64,000 bases of DNA from Shewanella metallivivens. Lineage in GTDB: Bacteria; Pseudomonadota; Gammaproteobacteria; Enterobacterales; Shewanellaceae. The DNA lies in assembly GCF_028750675.1 (NCBI RefSeq), contig NZ_JAQQPZ010000003.1, forward strand, positions 124,001 to 188,000. The letters run 5' to 3'. Both the position numbers and the translations under genes were made by a program. Below, in pieces: positions 21,341 to 30,329 of the stretch; within the stretch, counting starts at the first letter, position 1, and the number at the start of each line of letters is the position of its first letter. Under the pieces are notes generated by a model. The model was not told the origin of the DNA. It searched no databases and saw only the letters and a list, made by a program, of their open reading frames with translations.

Positions 21341-21360
21341 AGGGCGACAAATGTCGCCCT
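21341..21360 (-). terminator. Terminator-like hairpin between guaB and guaA
   Basis: AGGGCGACA and TGTCGCCCT form a perfect 9-bp GC-rich stem with a 2-nt centre. Read on the minus strand it is followed by TTTTGTT. It starts 8 bp after the guaB stop. It may be an attenuating or partial terminator, or a 3'-end stabiliser for guaB mRNA. A second small inverted repeat, GCCAAT/ATTGGC, follows at about 21309-21322. Confidence 0.65.
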
Positions 21361-21368
21361 CACAAAAA

Positions 21369-22841
21369 TTATGAACCTGAACGGTAATTTGGCGCTTCTT
21401 TAGTAATGGTCACATCGTGAACATGTGATTCACCCATGCCTGCTGAAGTCACTTTTACAAACTGTGCTTTTTCATTTAAATCTTTAATGGTGGCACAACC
21501 TGTTAACCCCATGCATGAACGTAAACCGCCCATGTGTTGGTGAATAATTTCTTTAATCTTGCCTTTATATGGTACACGGCCTTCAATACCTTCCGGTACT
21601 AACTTGTCAGCAGCGTTGTCACTTTGGAAATAACGATCTGATGAGCCTTGGGTTTGCCCCATTGCACCAAGCGATCCCATACCACGGTATGACTTATAAG
21701 CACGGCCTTGGTAAAGCTCAGTCTCACCTGGTGCTTCGTCAGTACCTGCAAACATAGAACCGGCCATGATACATGATGCACCTGCCGCTAATGCTTTCGC
21801 TAAGTCACCAGAGAAACGAATACCGCCATCAGCAATAACAGGAATGCCAAGCGCAAGCACTGCTTCTGCAGCATCAGACACCGCGGTTATTTGCGGCACA
21901 CCCACACCGGTAACAATACGAGTAGTACAAATTGAACCAGGGCCAATACCCACCTTAACGGCATTAACACCTGCTTCGACTAACGCTAATGCGCCAGAAG
22001 CTGTTGCAACGTTACCACCAACAATTTGTAAATCTGGGTATTTAGCACGAGTGTCACGAATGCGTTGTAAAACACCTTCTGAATGGCCGTGAGATGAGTC
22101 AATTAGCAGTACGTCTACCCCCACTTTAACAAGCGCGTCGATACGCTCTTCGTTACCAGGGCCAGCACCTACCGCAGCACCTACACGTAAACGACCTAAC
22201 TCGTCTTTACATGCATTTGGTTTACGCTCGGCTTTTTCGAAATCTTTTACGGTAATTAAGCCTTTAAGTTTAAAGTTGTCATTAACAACAAGTACTTTTT
22301 CAATACGGTGTGAATGCATTAACTTTTGCACTTCATCTAACTTGGTACCTTCTGGTACTGTCACTAGACGATCTTTTGGCGTCATCATGTCGGCAACGGT
22401 TTTGCTCCAATCGGTCACAAAGCGCACGTCACGGCCAGTAATAATACCGACAAGTTCGTGTGCATCATTTACCACAGGGTAACCGGCAAAGCCGTTATGT
22501 TCAGTCAGTATACGTAGATCAGTTAAGCTGGTAGCAGGTGTAACGGTAACAGGCTCTTGCACAATACCTGCTTCATAGCTTTTAACTTTACGCACTTCTT
22601 CGGCTTGTTGCTCAATGCTCATGTTTTTATGAATAAACCCTAAACCCCCTTCTTGCGCGATAGCAATTGCAAGACGAGATTCAGTTACAGTGTCCATCGC
22701 GGCAGACACAAGTGGAATATTTAATTCGATTTTATTCGTTAAACGAGTTTTGAGAACAGCGGTATTAGGGAGTACGGTCGAGTGGGCAGGAACCAACAAC
22801 ACATCATCAAAGGTTAGTGCATCTTTCAGTAAACGTAACAT
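21369..22841 (-). CDS. guaB: Inosine-5'-monophosphate dehydrogenase
   Basis: GuaB oxidises IMP to XMP with NAD, the committed step to GMP. The 490-residue protein begins [19 protein letters not shown]-like and has a TIM-barrel core interrupted by a tandem CBS (Bateman) insert at about residues 95-205 ([28 protein letters not shown]). The catalytic loop is [19 protein letters not shown], with the active Cys near 305, followed by the flap region [11 protein letters not shown]. The ATG at 22841 is preceded by GGGAG. It is the first gene of guaBA, with its own strong promoter. Confidence 0.98.
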   Translation of the reverse strand: MLRLLKDALTFDDVLLVPAHSTVLPNTAVLKTRLTNKIELNIPLVSAAMDTVTESRLAIAIAQEGGLGFIHKNMSIEQQAEEVRKVKSYEAGIVQEPVTVTPATSLTDLRILTEHNGFAGYPVVNDAHELVGIITGRDVRFVTDWSKTVADMMTPKDRLVTVPEGTKLDEVQKLMHSHRIEKVLVVNDNFKLKGLITVKDFEKAERKPNACKDELGRLRVGAAVGAGPGNEERIDALVKVGVDVLLIDSSHGHSEGVLQRIRDTRAKYPDLQIVGGNVATASGALALVEAGVNAVKVGIGPGSICTTRIVTGVGVPQITAVSDAAEAVLALGIPVIADGGIRFSGDLAKALAAGASCIMAGSMFAGTDEAPGETELYQGRAYKSYRGMGSLGAMGQTQGSSDRYFQSDNAADKLVPEGIEGRVPYKGKIKEIIHQHMGGLRSCMGLTGCATIKDLNEKAQFVKVTSAGMGESHVHDVTITKEAPNYRSGS

Positions 22842-22891
22842 GGCAACATCTCCCTAGTTAAGTAGGATTTGAGGTGAAATATTGCGGCGAG

Positions 22892-22920
22892 ATTATACCT
22901 TGCATATTACCGTTGGTAAA
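22892..22920 (-). promoter_or_regulatory. guaBA sigma-70 promoter
   Basis: On the minus strand, -35 TTTACC (22920-22915) and a perfect -10 TATAAT (22897-22892) are separated by exactly 17 nt. They lie about 50 bp before the guaB start. Confidence 0.75.
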
Positions 22921-22960
22921 TGGAAAATAGATTTTTATTACCTTTAGAATGAGAACACTC

Positions 22961-24301
22961 ATGAGTGCCACAAAAAACAATGTTTACACTGTTTCGCAAT
23001 TAAACGGCGAAGTCAGGCATATTCTTGAAGGTCAAATAGGAAAAATTTGGTTAAATGGTGAAATTTCAAACTTTTCCTCACCAAGTTCTGGCCATTGGTA
23101 TCTCACGTTAAAAGACAGTCGCTCACAAATCCGTTGTGCCATGTTTAAAGGCCGTAATCAATCAGTACGCTTTAAACCCGTTAATGGTCAACAAGTGTTA
23201 GTTAAAGGCGCCATCAGCGTTTATGAGCCTCGTGGTGACTATCAACTGCTATTAGAGTCAATGCTACCTGCCGGCGACGGTTTGTTAGCACAAGAATTTG
23301 AAGCGTTAAAGCTCAAATTAGCCGCTGAAGGTTTATTTACCACAGAAACAAAACGCCCTATTCCACAAAACATTCAACGCATTGGTGTAATAACCTCTGC
23401 AACAGGCGCGGCATTGCGCGACATATTGCACGTATTAGCCAGACGCGACCCATCAATTGAAGTTATTGTTTATCCCACTCAGGTACAAGGCGCTGCGGCG
23501 AGCCAGTTAATTTGCCAAGCCATAGAGACAGCAAACCAACGCCTTGAAGTCGATGTACTATTACTGACCCGTGGTGGCGGCTCGTTGGAAGATTTATGGT
23601 GTTTTAACAGCGAACACTTAGCTCATGCCATTTACAACAGTGCTTTACCAGTCATTAGTGCTGTCGGCCATGAGATTGACACTACCATTAGTGACTATGT
23701 TGCCGATGTGCGCGCCCCCACGCCTTCTGCTGGAGCAGAACTGTTGTCTAAAGATAAAGGCAATAAAGCTGAAAAGCTTATTTTGTTGTTATCTCGCTTA
23801 CAACAAGGAATGAAGCATTATCAATTACAGCAAAGCAGCCGCTTAACCCAGTTAACCCACCAACTTCAGCGACATGAGCCACAACGAAAACTGCAACAGT
23901 TTGAGCAGCGTTTCGATGAAATGCAAATGCGCTTAGAAAATGCCTTACAACATAAGCTGAGCCGTTTAACCTTGCGCCACCAGCAATTACATAATCGTTT
24001 ACAACAACGCTCACCAGCGAACTCTTTAATACTCGAAAAACAGCGCCTACAGTATTTAACCGAACGGTTTAACGACGCCAGCAGCGACTATTTTAAACAG
24101 GCAGCGGTGCGCGTTGCACAGGCTGCTCACAAACTTGATACCGTCAGCCCATTGGCCACCTTAAGCCGTGGCTATTCAATCACTAGCACGAATCAACACG
24201 TTGTTGAAAATGCTCAACAGTTAATGTTGGGAGATGAAATTCACACCCGCTTAAAACACGGTGAAGTCACCTCGACCGTGACGAAAGTCATCAGTCACTA
24301 A
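22961..24301 (+). CDS. xseA: Exodeoxyribonuclease VII large subunit
   Basis: XseA is the catalytic subunit of exonuclease VII, which degrades single-stranded DNA to oligonucleotides with XseB. An N-terminal OB fold ([39 protein letters not shown]) is followed by the catalytic region ([63 protein letters not shown]) and a long coiled coil (about residues 270-390). I prefer ATG 22961 ([10 protein letters not shown], 446 residues) because GAGA lies 8 nt before it, while ATG 22949 has no ribosome-binding site. It is divergent from guaB, as in many gammaproteobacteria. Confidence 0.96.
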   Translation: MSATKNNVYTVSQLNGEVRHILEGQIGKIWLNGEISNFSSPSSGHWYLTLKDSRSQIRCAMFKGRNQSVRFKPVNGQQVLVKGAISVYEPRGDYQLLLESMLPAGDGLLAQEFEALKLKLAAEGLFTTETKRPIPQNIQRIGVITSATGAALRDILHVLARRDPSIEVIVYPTQVQGAAASQLICQAIETANQRLEVDVLLLTRGGGSLEDLWCFNSEHLAHAIYNSALPVISAVGHEIDTTISDYVADVRAPTPSAGAELLSKDKGNKAEKLILLLSRLQQGMKHYQLQQSSRLTQLTHQLQRHEPQRKLQQFEQRFDEMQMRLENALQHKLSRLTLRHQQLHNRLQQRSPANSLILEKQRLQYLTERFNDASSDYFKQAAVRVAQAAHKLDTVSPLATLSRGYSITSTNQHVVENAQQLMLGDEIHTRLKHGEVTSTVTKVISH

Positions 24302-24313
24302 TATCTAAACCCA

Positions 24314-24339
24314 AAAAAGCCATCTTGCGATGGCTTTTT
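24314..24339 (+). terminator. xseA intrinsic terminator
   Basis: Arms AAAAAGCCATC (24314-24324) and GATGGCTTTTT (24329-24339) surround a TTGC loop, 12 bp after the xseA stop. Confidence 0.9.
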
Positions 24340-24407
24340 GTTTAATCAACCTCAGCTAGAGTTAATCTAGGGTTATCATTCACGAGGCTGAATCAATTGT
24401 CACTTGG

Positions 24408-25085
24408 TTACTGAGCCATTGGCGTAAGCACAATTTCTACACGGCGGTTTTGCGCACGACCATCGGCGGTATTGTTGCTGGCAATCGGGCTTGATTCACC
24501 CATGCCGGTTGCTGACACGCGTGAACCACTTACGTTTTGGCTAGTAATGTATTGTGCCACTTCACTGGCTCGCACTTGCGATAAACGTAGGTTGTATGAC
24601 TCAGAACCAGAGCTGTCTGTGTAGCCGATAATGTTTAAGCGCGTATCGCTGTATTCTTTGGCAACCAAAACAACACTGTTTAACACCGATTTAGCACGTT
24701 CACTTAATACGGTTTGGTCAACGGCAAACGTGACTTCGTTTGGCATATTGAGGATAATGTTATCACCATCACGAGTGACACTAACGCCAGTAGACTGTAA
24801 TTGCTTGCGCAATTTAGCTTCTTGCACATCCATATAATAACCAATACCACCGCCGACAGCCGCACCAGATGCAGCCCCAATCAATGCACCTTTACCACGA
24901 TCTTTCTTACTGGATGAAGCAACACCAATTGCTGCACCGCCAATCGCACCAATAATTGCGCCATTGGTCGCTTTAGCATTTTCAGACTCGCCAGTATAAG
25001 GGTTTGGTAATTGGCAACCTGACAACAACAGCGCCGTCCCCAATAAAGAGCCACATAACAACGATGATTTTAATTTAACTAACAT
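24408..25085 (-). CDS. OmpA-family lipoprotein with glycine-zipper domain (YiaD-like)
   Basis: From ATG 25085 (AGGAGAG 6 nt upstream) the protein has 225 residues; the longer frame to 25151 adds 22 residues that would spoil the signal peptide. It has a lipoprotein signal ending LLLSGC, then a glycine-zipper region (NGAIIGAIGGAAIGVASS, GALIGAASGAAVGGGIGYY), and a C-terminal OmpA/Pal-type peptidoglycan-binding domain at about 110-222 (LNIIGYTDSSGSESYNLRLS, GRAQNRRVEIVL). It likely sits at the outer membrane and tethers it to the cell wall. The architecture matches E. coli YiaD. The downstream gene (xseA) is convergent. Confidence 0.9.
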   Translation of the reverse strand: MLVKLKSSLLCGSLLGTALLLSGCQLPNPYTGESENAKATNGAIIGAIGGAAIGVASSSKKDRGKGALIGAASGAAVGGGIGYYMDVQEAKLRKQLQSTGVSVTRDGDNIILNMPNEVTFAVDQTVLSERAKSVLNSVVLVAKEYSDTRLNIIGYTDSSGSESYNLRLSQVRASEVAQYITSQNVSGSRVSATGMGESSPIASNNTADGRAQNRRVEIVLTPMAQ

Positions 25086-25179
25086 ACACTCTCCTAAATA
25101 CTTATTTTTTAATGTAATAAGTAAAAAACTGAGGACCTCAAAAAACGTCATTCTACCTTAGGTGAATCTGATGTTTACG

Positions 25180-26028
25180 TTATTTTTTGTTCATCAAACG
25201 ACGACAGCATGCCAATGCGCCGAATAAGCTAACCATTAGCCAGGACAACGCACCGCCATGTACATCTTCCACATATACCGTATCACGATCGCCACTTTCA
25301 AGCGGCAATGCATACAATGAATCAAGATCATCACTGCTGATGGTAGCTACAGGGTCGGCATAACCTAGCTCGTATAAGTCAATTAACACATCGTAGTGAT
25401 CAGTTTGATAACCGTTAGCTAGAGTGGTTAATACTTCATAATCATCAAAGCTTGAGTCAGCGTTGAGCGTGAATACGTCAGTCGAGTAATAATGGATCCA
25501 AGGACCACCGTTTTGGCTTAAATATAATTCAGCAAAAACATCAGCTTGAACTTCGCCACCACTGCTATTGATGTCTGCATCGAAGGTCACGCTAAAGGTT
25601 TGGTAAAACCCGTCGTAATCGTAATCTTCGTATAAACGCGTTTGAGCATCATAAAATGAGAAGTCATAATAAATGACCTGATTTTGCTGAGCTAACGCCC
25701 GTAACTGTTGGTTTTCTTGAGTAGCAGCTGCTTTTTGATGAACAACCATACGTTGTTCGCGCGTCATTTTTAAGTGGGTATCAGCTGTAGCGGTTAGTAA
25801 CGTCGCTTGTTGATGCAAAGCCGCCACTTGGGTTTCATTATTGTCGCTAACGGGCGCATCCAATAATCTTGCCTGGCTTACCGCGCCATTGACCTGAATC
25901 GCAGTGACTTCTTCACTATTAGCGTCAGCAGAACTTAACCCCATAGCACATGCTACGCATAAACTGATTCCTAATTTAACATGACTCAATGATGTTGCTT
26001 TACTGATGTAATTTGAATATGGGTTCAT
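25180..26028 (-). CDS. Choice-of-anchor H family exported protein, GlyGly-CTERM-like tail
   Basis: The start is ATG 26028 (MNPYSNY, 282 residues) with GAGG 8 nt upstream; the longer frame begins with TTG. A Sec signal (LGISLCVACAMGLSSADAN) precedes a coiled/helical region (about 55-105) and an acidic beta domain (VIYYDFSFYDAQTRLYEDYD, DADINSSGGEVQADVFAELY). The end, HGGALSWLMVSLFGALACCRR, is Gly-Gly, a hydrophobic helix and then Arg-Arg, like tails processed by rhombosortase. I recognise the overall protein as the choice-of-anchor H type seen in Shewanella. Function is unknown. Its promoter carries a direct-repeat site shared with the divergent two-component operon, so it is a likely member of that regulon. 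Confidence 0.75.
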   Translation of the reverse strand: MNPYSNYISKATSLSHVKLGISLCVACAMGLSSADANSEEVTAIQVNGAVSQARLLDAPVSDNNETQVAALHQQATLLTATADTHLKMTREQRMVVHQKAAATQENQQLRALAQQNQVIYYDFSFYDAQTRLYEDYDYDGFYQTFSVTFDADINSSGGEVQADVFAELYLSQNGGPWIHYYSTDVFTLNADSSFDDYEVLTTLANGYQTDHYDVLIDLYELGYADPVATISSDDLDSLYALPLESGDRDTVYVEDVHGGALSWLMVSLFGALACCRRLMNKK

Positions 26029-26060
26029 GGTGATTCCTCGCAACCATTAATGTTGCAGTC

Positions 26061-26095
26061 ATTAAACCGCACTCAAAATGAACACAAGCTGAACA
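26061..26095 (-). promoter_or_regulatory. PhoP-like direct-repeat site and -10, copy C
   Basis: On the minus strand TTCAGCTTGTGTTCA (26093-26079) contains two TTCA half-sites 11 bp apart. Exactly 12 nt later lies -10 TTTAAT (26066-26061), about 33 bp before the start at 26028. The same site and spacing occur at two other promoters nearby. Confidence 0.75.
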
Positions 26096-26147
26096 TTACC
26101 AAACAGTTAACTCCCCACGTTATCCTATCGTCATGCCGTTATTGTCA

Positions 26148-26180
26148 TTCAGTTAATGTTCATCTGTCAGCCGGTATACT
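26148..26180 (+). promoter_or_regulatory. PhoP-like direct-repeat site and -10, copy A
   Basis: TTCAGTTAATGTTCA (26148-26162) has two TTCA half-sites 11 bp apart, followed after exactly 12 nt by -10 TATACT (26175-26180). It would drive the PepSY-regulator-kinase operon with a leader of about 105 nt, consistent with autoregulation. Confidence 0.75.
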
Positions 26181-26291
26181 TACCCAACCACTCATTTTGA
26201 ATCGACTCCCAGTGCAATTGTTTAAGTAGATGTTTCTATATAGAAAAGGATCTTTTACACTAGCGGTAATGAGGTAAATAGGATTAACACT

Positions 26292-26636
26292 ATGCAGCGA
26301 ATGTTCAAACTTAAAGCCACTCTTTTAGGCTTGATGTTACTGATTTCATTACCCAGCGTTGCTGGCGCTTCGCCTGTTTTATCGTTAAGTACTGTCGCCC
26401 CATTTGAGCTTGCTCCTGGCCTTAAAGACAATCGCCAAAGTAACAATAATTTGGTGGTAACTAGCGCACAACAAGCCATTCAAATTGCCAAGCGCAGTTA
26501 CTCCGGCAAGGTGTTAAAAGTTCAATCTAGCAGTGTGAATGGACACCCTGGGTACCGAGTCAAACTACTTACCAATGATGGCGTTATTTTTTATGTCACT
26601 GTTGACGCCACCAATGGTTCAGTTAGAAGGAACTAG
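26292..26636 (+). CDS. Small periplasmic PepSY-domain protein
   Basis: This 114-residue protein has a Sec signal (LKATLLGLMLLISLPSVAGA, cleavage near residue 26) and a single PepSY-like domain at about 50-113: TSAQQAIQIAKRSYSGKVLKVQ, then GYRVKLLTNDGVIFYVTVDATNGSV. PepSY modules of this kind are often encoded with two-component systems and are thought to inhibit proteases or tune the sensor. It lies 3 bp before the response regulator and has AGGA 8 nt before its ATG. A role as periplasmic modulator of the adjacent kinase is inference from operon context. Confidence 0.85.
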   Translation: MQRMFKLKATLLGLMLLISLPSVAGASPVLSLSTVAPFELAPGLKDNRQSNNNLVVTSAQQAIQIAKRSYSGKVLKVQSSSVNGHPGYRVKLLTNDGVIFYVTVDATNGSVRRN

Positions 26637-26639
26637 CCC

Positions 26640-27323
26640 ATGAGATTATTACTGGTCGAAGACGACTTAGCCTTACAAGCTAACATTAAGCAGCACCTTA
26701 TTGAGGCACAGTACACTGTCGATGTTGCTTCTGATGGTGAAGAAGGCTTATTCCAAGCCCAAGAATATCAATATGATGTGGCGATAATTGATGTCGGGTT
26801 ACCTAAACTTGATGGGTTAACCTTAATAAGCCAGTTGCGCGAACAAAATATTAGCTACCCTATTATTATTTTAACTGCTCGAGACAGCTGGCAAGACAAA
26901 GTCATTGGTCTTGATGCCGGAGCGGATGATTATTTAAGTAAACCATTTCAATTAGAAGAGTTAGTCGCACGCATTAATGCATTAATACGTCGCTCAGCAG
27001 GCAAAGCCAGCCCTGTGATTCAAAATGGACCATTTAGTATTAATACCCGCAGCCTTGAAATTAAAATGCACCAAGAAGTCGTCAATTTAAGCGGATCTGA
27101 ATACAAATTATTTGAATACCTGATGTTGCACCCTGGTTCTGTGCATTCAAAAAGCAGTTTGATTGAGCATATTTACGATCAAGATTTCGATTTAGATTCC
27201 AACGTTATCGAAGTGTTTATTCGCCGCTTGCGTAAAAAACTCGACCCAGACAATCAATACCAACTCATTGAAACTTTACGAGGCCAAGGTTATCGTTTGC
27301 GTCAATTAGGGCAGCATGAATAA
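26640..27323 (+). CDS. PhoP/OmpR-family response regulator
   Basis: The 227-residue protein has a receiver domain (MRLLLVEDDLALQANIKQHL; phosphoacceptor Asp at about 51 in AIIDVGLPKLDG; conserved Lys in LSKPFQLEELVARI) and a C-terminal winged helix (residues ~130-225, SGSEYKLFEYLMLHPG, SNVIEVFIRRLRKKL, IETLRGQGYRL). It looks closest to the PhoP/QseB branch. Its gene overlaps the kinase by 8 nt and follows a PepSY gene by 3 bp. The three direct repeats found at this locus have the 11-bp period and -10 spacing known for PhoP-type activators, so it probably activates all three promoters, including its own. Confidence 0.93.
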   Translation: MRLLLVEDDLALQANIKQHLIEAQYTVDVASDGEEGLFQAQEYQYDVAIIDVGLPKLDGLTLISQLREQNISYPIIILTARDSWQDKVIGLDAGADDYLSKPFQLEELVARINALIRRSAGKASPVIQNGPFSINTRSLEIKMHQEVVNLSGSEYKLFEYLMLHPGSVHSKSSLIEHIYDQDFDLDSNVIEVFIRRLRKKLDPDNQYQLIETLRGQGYRLRQLGQHE

Positions 27324-28644
27324 GTTATTAGGCTCGCTTAAAGTTCGCATAGTGGTCAGTGCGTTACTGCTTATTTTGGGGTTATTGCCCATCATTGGCA
27401 TTACCGTTAATAATGCCTTTGAAACCCAAATAAACGTTGCCGCCAAAAACCAACTAAAAGCTTATGTGTATTCAGTGTTAGCCATGGCAGAAGTGGAAAA
27501 CGATGAATTACTCATGCCTGAGCATCTGCTCGAGAATCAATTTAATGTTATCGGCTCCGGACTTTATGCACTGATAACCACTAAAGATAACCAATTATTG
27601 TGGAGTTCTAATTCGTTTTTAGGCTTAAATACTCCAATCAACTTACCCAAGCCTGCAACGGGTAGAAACAGTTACGGCAGCGTGTTAATTAACGACACGC
27701 CGCAATTAATTTACAGTTACAGTGTCAGTTTCGCCACCAGCGAGCACCCTTTTACCATGACACTGCACATCATTAAAAATCAACAAGAATACCAACAACA
27801 AATTAGCCAATTTTCAAAGACGTTATGGACCTGGTTATTAATCTTAATGGCACTGTTATTTAGCGTGCAATTGAGTTGGTTGTTATGGACCTTAAAGCCG
27901 TTAGGCAAATTCAGTCAAGAACTCAGTGCCGTTGAGCAAGGTAAGTCGATGCAGCTAAGCACCCAATACCCTATAGAGTTGCAAAAGGTGGCTAAGCAGC
28001 TTAATACCTTGCTGCAAACAGAGCAAAATCAGCGTAAACGCTACCGTAATGCCCTTGCCGATTTAGCCCATAGTTTAAAAACGCCACTGGCAGTCATGCA
28101 AACTCAAGCCAATTTAAATGACGCATCGTTAGAACAAATTAATCGTATTAATCAAATTGTGGCTTATCAACTAAAGCGGGCACAAAGTGCTGCTGGCACG
28201 GGTTGGCACCTTGGGGTCAGTGTTGATGATATTGCGGCACGATTAATACGCACCTTAGGTAAAATTTATCAACAGCAACAGCTGACTATTGACTATCACG
28301 GTGATGCCAACGCGCGCTTTAAAGGTGATGAGTCAGACTTAACTGAAATGCTGGGCAACGTGTTAGACAATGCCTGCAAAGCGGCCAATAGCCGAGTGTT
28401 ACTCACGGTTAAACAATTACCCAACAGTTTACATATCTGCATTGAGGATGATGGTGCTGGCGTACCTAAAGACAAGCAACAACAGATTTTTGAGCGAGGC
28501 ATGCGAGCTGACACCTACGCACAAGGCCATGGGATTGGTTTGGCGATTGTGCGCGATTTAGTCGATAGCTACCATGGTACATTAACGGTGGGACAATCAT
28601 CGACTTTGGGCGGCGCCAGATTTGAGTTTGAATTTACCCATTAA
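27316..28644 (+). CDS. PhoQ-like sensor histidine kinase
   Basis: This 442-residue kinase has TM1 (about 10-30), a periplasmic sensor (about 31-168), TM2 (about 172-195), a short HAMP-like linker, a HisKA domain with phosphoacceptor His 252 in LAHSLKTPLAVMQTQ, and a HATPase domain with the N box EMLGNVLDNACKAA and G boxes DDGAGVPKD and GHGIGLAIV. The H-box HSLKTPLAV is the PhoQ form. The sensor domain shows no obvious acidic cluster, so Mg2+ sensing as in enteric PhoQ is not demonstrated. It shares an operon with the PepSY protein and response regulator. Confidence 0.92.
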   Translation: MNKLLGSLKVRIVVSALLLILGLLPIIGITVNNAFETQINVAAKNQLKAYVYSVLAMAEVENDELLMPEHLLENQFNVIGSGLYALITTKDNQLLWSSNSFLGLNTPINLPKPATGRNSYGSVLINDTPQLIYSYSVSFATSEHPFTMTLHIIKNQQEYQQQISQFSKTLWTWLLILMALLFSVQLSWLLWTLKPLGKFSQELSAVEQGKSMQLSTQYPIELQKVAKQLNTLLQTEQNQRKRYRNALADLAHSLKTPLAVMQTQANLNDASLEQINRINQIVAYQLKRAQSAAGTGWHLGVSVDDIAARLIRTLGKIYQQQQLTIDYHGDANARFKGDESDLTEMLGNVLDNACKAANSRVLLTVKQLPNSLHICIEDDGAGVPKDKQQQIFERGMRADTYAQGHGIGLAIVRDLVDSYHGTLTVGQSSTLGGARFEFEFTH

Positions 28645-28695
28645 TCAATGCCCAGATAAAAATCATCGCCGTTTTTCCTCCTTCATTAGTTAACT

Positions 28696-28728
28696 TTCAG
28701 CTTATGTTCATCTTCGGGTCGTTATGAT
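28696..28728 (+). promoter_or_regulatory. PhoP-like direct-repeat site and -10, copy B
   Basis: TTCAGCTTATGTTCA (28696-28710) has the same two TTCA half-sites 11 bp apart. After exactly 12 nt comes -10 TATGAT (28723-28728). It lies 34 bp before the DUF3300 gene start, in the gap after the kinase gene. Confidence 0.75.
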
Positions 28729-28762
28729 GAGTTTAACAGTCATCAATGACACTGGAGATAAC

Positions 28763-30250
28763 ATGAAAAAAGCCATTCAAACACCCGCTAAAGCACTGAT
28801 TGCATTAGCCTTGGTTTGCATGCCATTAGCAAGTGTGCAAGCCGCACAACCTACCGAGTCATACACTTATAATACAGTGGATGAAGTCGTTAGTGATGCA
28901 GAATTAGCACAAATGCTCGCGCCTATCGCGCTATATCCAGACAGCCTATTAACTCACATACTGATTGCGTCTACTTACCCGCTTGAAATCGTCCAAGCCA
29001 AACGCTGGTTAACCAGCCAGGGTGATCGCGATACCAGCCAAATTATGACCGCGGTAGAGTCACAAGATTGGGACCCAAGCGTGAAAGCTTTGGTGGCCTT
29101 CCCTAATGTACTTGAACGTTTAAATGACGATTTAGTCTGGACTCAAAACCTCGGTGATGCCTTTTTACAAGACGAAGGCCGCTTACTTGACACTATCCAG
29201 TCGTTAAGACAGCAAGCAGATGAGGCCAATAACCTAGCCGATCTTGAACAAGTTAAAGTCACACGAGTTGAGCGTAGGATTATTATTGAATCTGTTCGTC
29301 CTGAAATAGTGTATGTACCTTACTATGACAGCCGCATTGTTTATGGCAACTGGCGTTGGAACCGATACCCACCAGTATATTGGCATGCACCAGCTTATGT
29401 ACATTACCGCCCAAGTCACCGTGCGATATTTTGGGATGCTGGTGTGCGCATTAGCTTTAACTTCTTTTTTAGTGGTTTCCATTGGCATGATCGCCGTGTC
29501 ATTGCAGTACCGGTACATAAAAACTATCGTTATTACACGCCACGTAAAATTAGCTACAGCCACGGTGCACAGCATTGGCAACATAAACCGAAACATCGTA
29601 AAGGTGTGGCTTATCGCAGCCAAGTAGTGAGTAAGCGTTACAATGGACATTATGAGCAACGCCATAAGCCAGTGACCTATTCACGTGAGACAAAACGTCA
29701 GATGGTTAATGAGCCTCGTAAACAAGTGAGTCACAGCACGAAACAAGACAAGCGCAATAAACATTCAACAGTAAAGAGCGTAAACCGTAATCAAGTAGTA
29801 GAACATCGCAGCACAACACTAAAGCGTGAGCTAAGCCAGCAGCGTCAGACTAAATCGTTTGATCGTAAAGGTGAGCCAATGCGTTCGAGCTACAGTAATA
29901 AGCGCGATGTGGTGAATAATAAATCCAAGTATGAGGCAAAACCGGTAACCAATGTGGCTCAAAAGTCACGACATGTTGAATCTAAAAAAGCTGCAACGCA
30001 AAAAGTACAACGTGCAGCAAAAGTAGAACAAACACGTCAACCACAAGCCGCTTCGCGTAATGTTCAGCAAGTGGTAAAACAACAAAGCAGAAGCGAGCCC
30101 AAACAAGTGCGTTCTGTCACTCGAAGTGCACCGCAAAAAGCACAGCGCTCAAGCAATTCTCAACGTAGCATGAGCAGCCAACAGCGCAGCAACTCATCGA
30201 GGCAAGCAAGCCACTCAATCAGCAATAAACAAACAAGAGAAAAACATTAG
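28763..30250 (+). CDS. DUF3300 exported protein with long basic low-complexity tail
   Basis: The start is ATG 28763 (MKKAIQTP, 495 residues) with GGAGA 6 nt before it. A Sec signal (ALIALALVCMPLASVQA) precedes the DUF3300 domain at about residues 45-260: LAQMLAPIALYPDSLLTHIL, then ASTYPLEIVQAKRWL and VYVPYYDSRIVYGNW-type segments rich in Trp and Tyr. From about 265 onward the chain is Lys/Arg/Gln/Ser-rich and repetitive (KPVTNVAQKSRHVESKKA, SNSQRSMSSQQRSNSSR), with little hydrophobicity, probably disordered and cationic. Function is unknown; an envelope or cell-wall-binding role is plausible. Its promoter has the PhoP-like site, tying it to the upstream two-component system. Confidence 0.85.
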   Translation: MKKAIQTPAKALIALALVCMPLASVQAAQPTESYTYNTVDEVVSDAELAQMLAPIALYPDSLLTHILIASTYPLEIVQAKRWLTSQGDRDTSQIMTAVESQDWDPSVKALVAFPNVLERLNDDLVWTQNLGDAFLQDEGRLLDTIQSLRQQADEANNLADLEQVKVTRVERRIIIESVRPEIVYVPYYDSRIVYGNWRWNRYPPVYWHAPAYVHYRPSHRAIFWDAGVRISFNFFFSGFHWHDRRVIAVPVHKNYRYYTPRKISYSHGAQHWQHKPKHRKGVAYRSQVVSKRYNGHYEQRHKPVTYSRETKRQMVNEPRKQVSHSTKQDKRNKHSTVKSVNRNQVVEHRSTTLKRELSQQRQTKSFDRKGEPMRSSYSNKRDVVNNKSKYEAKPVTNVAQKSRHVESKKAATQKVQRAAKVEQTRQPQAASRNVQQVVKQQSRSEPKQVRSVTRSAPQKAQRSSNSQRSMSSQQRSNSSRQASHSISNKQTREKH

Positions 30251-30261
30251 GGCCGCAAAAT

Positions 30262-30295
30262 AAAAACAGCATGAGTTTGAGCTCATGCTGTTTTT
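30262..30295. terminator. Bidirectional terminator between convergent genes
   Basis: Arms AAAAACAGCATGAG (30262-30275) and CTCATGCTGTTTTT (30282-30295) enclose a 6-nt loop, with more Ts on the plus side. It separates the DUF3300 gene from the QseC-like kinase gene. Confidence 0.9.
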
Positions 30296-30329
30296 ATTTT
30301 TAGTCTCTAAGCATGTTATGCCAATCCGT

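Noticed and set aside
21766-22092. 108-codon plus-strand frame opposite guaB
   Set aside because: Shadow of guaB, with composition mirroring guaB codons and no ribosome-binding site.
29234-29665. 143-codon minus-strand frame inside the DUF3300 gene
   Set aside because: It is antisense to a convincing exported protein, has no recognisable features and arises from the biased codons of the tail region.
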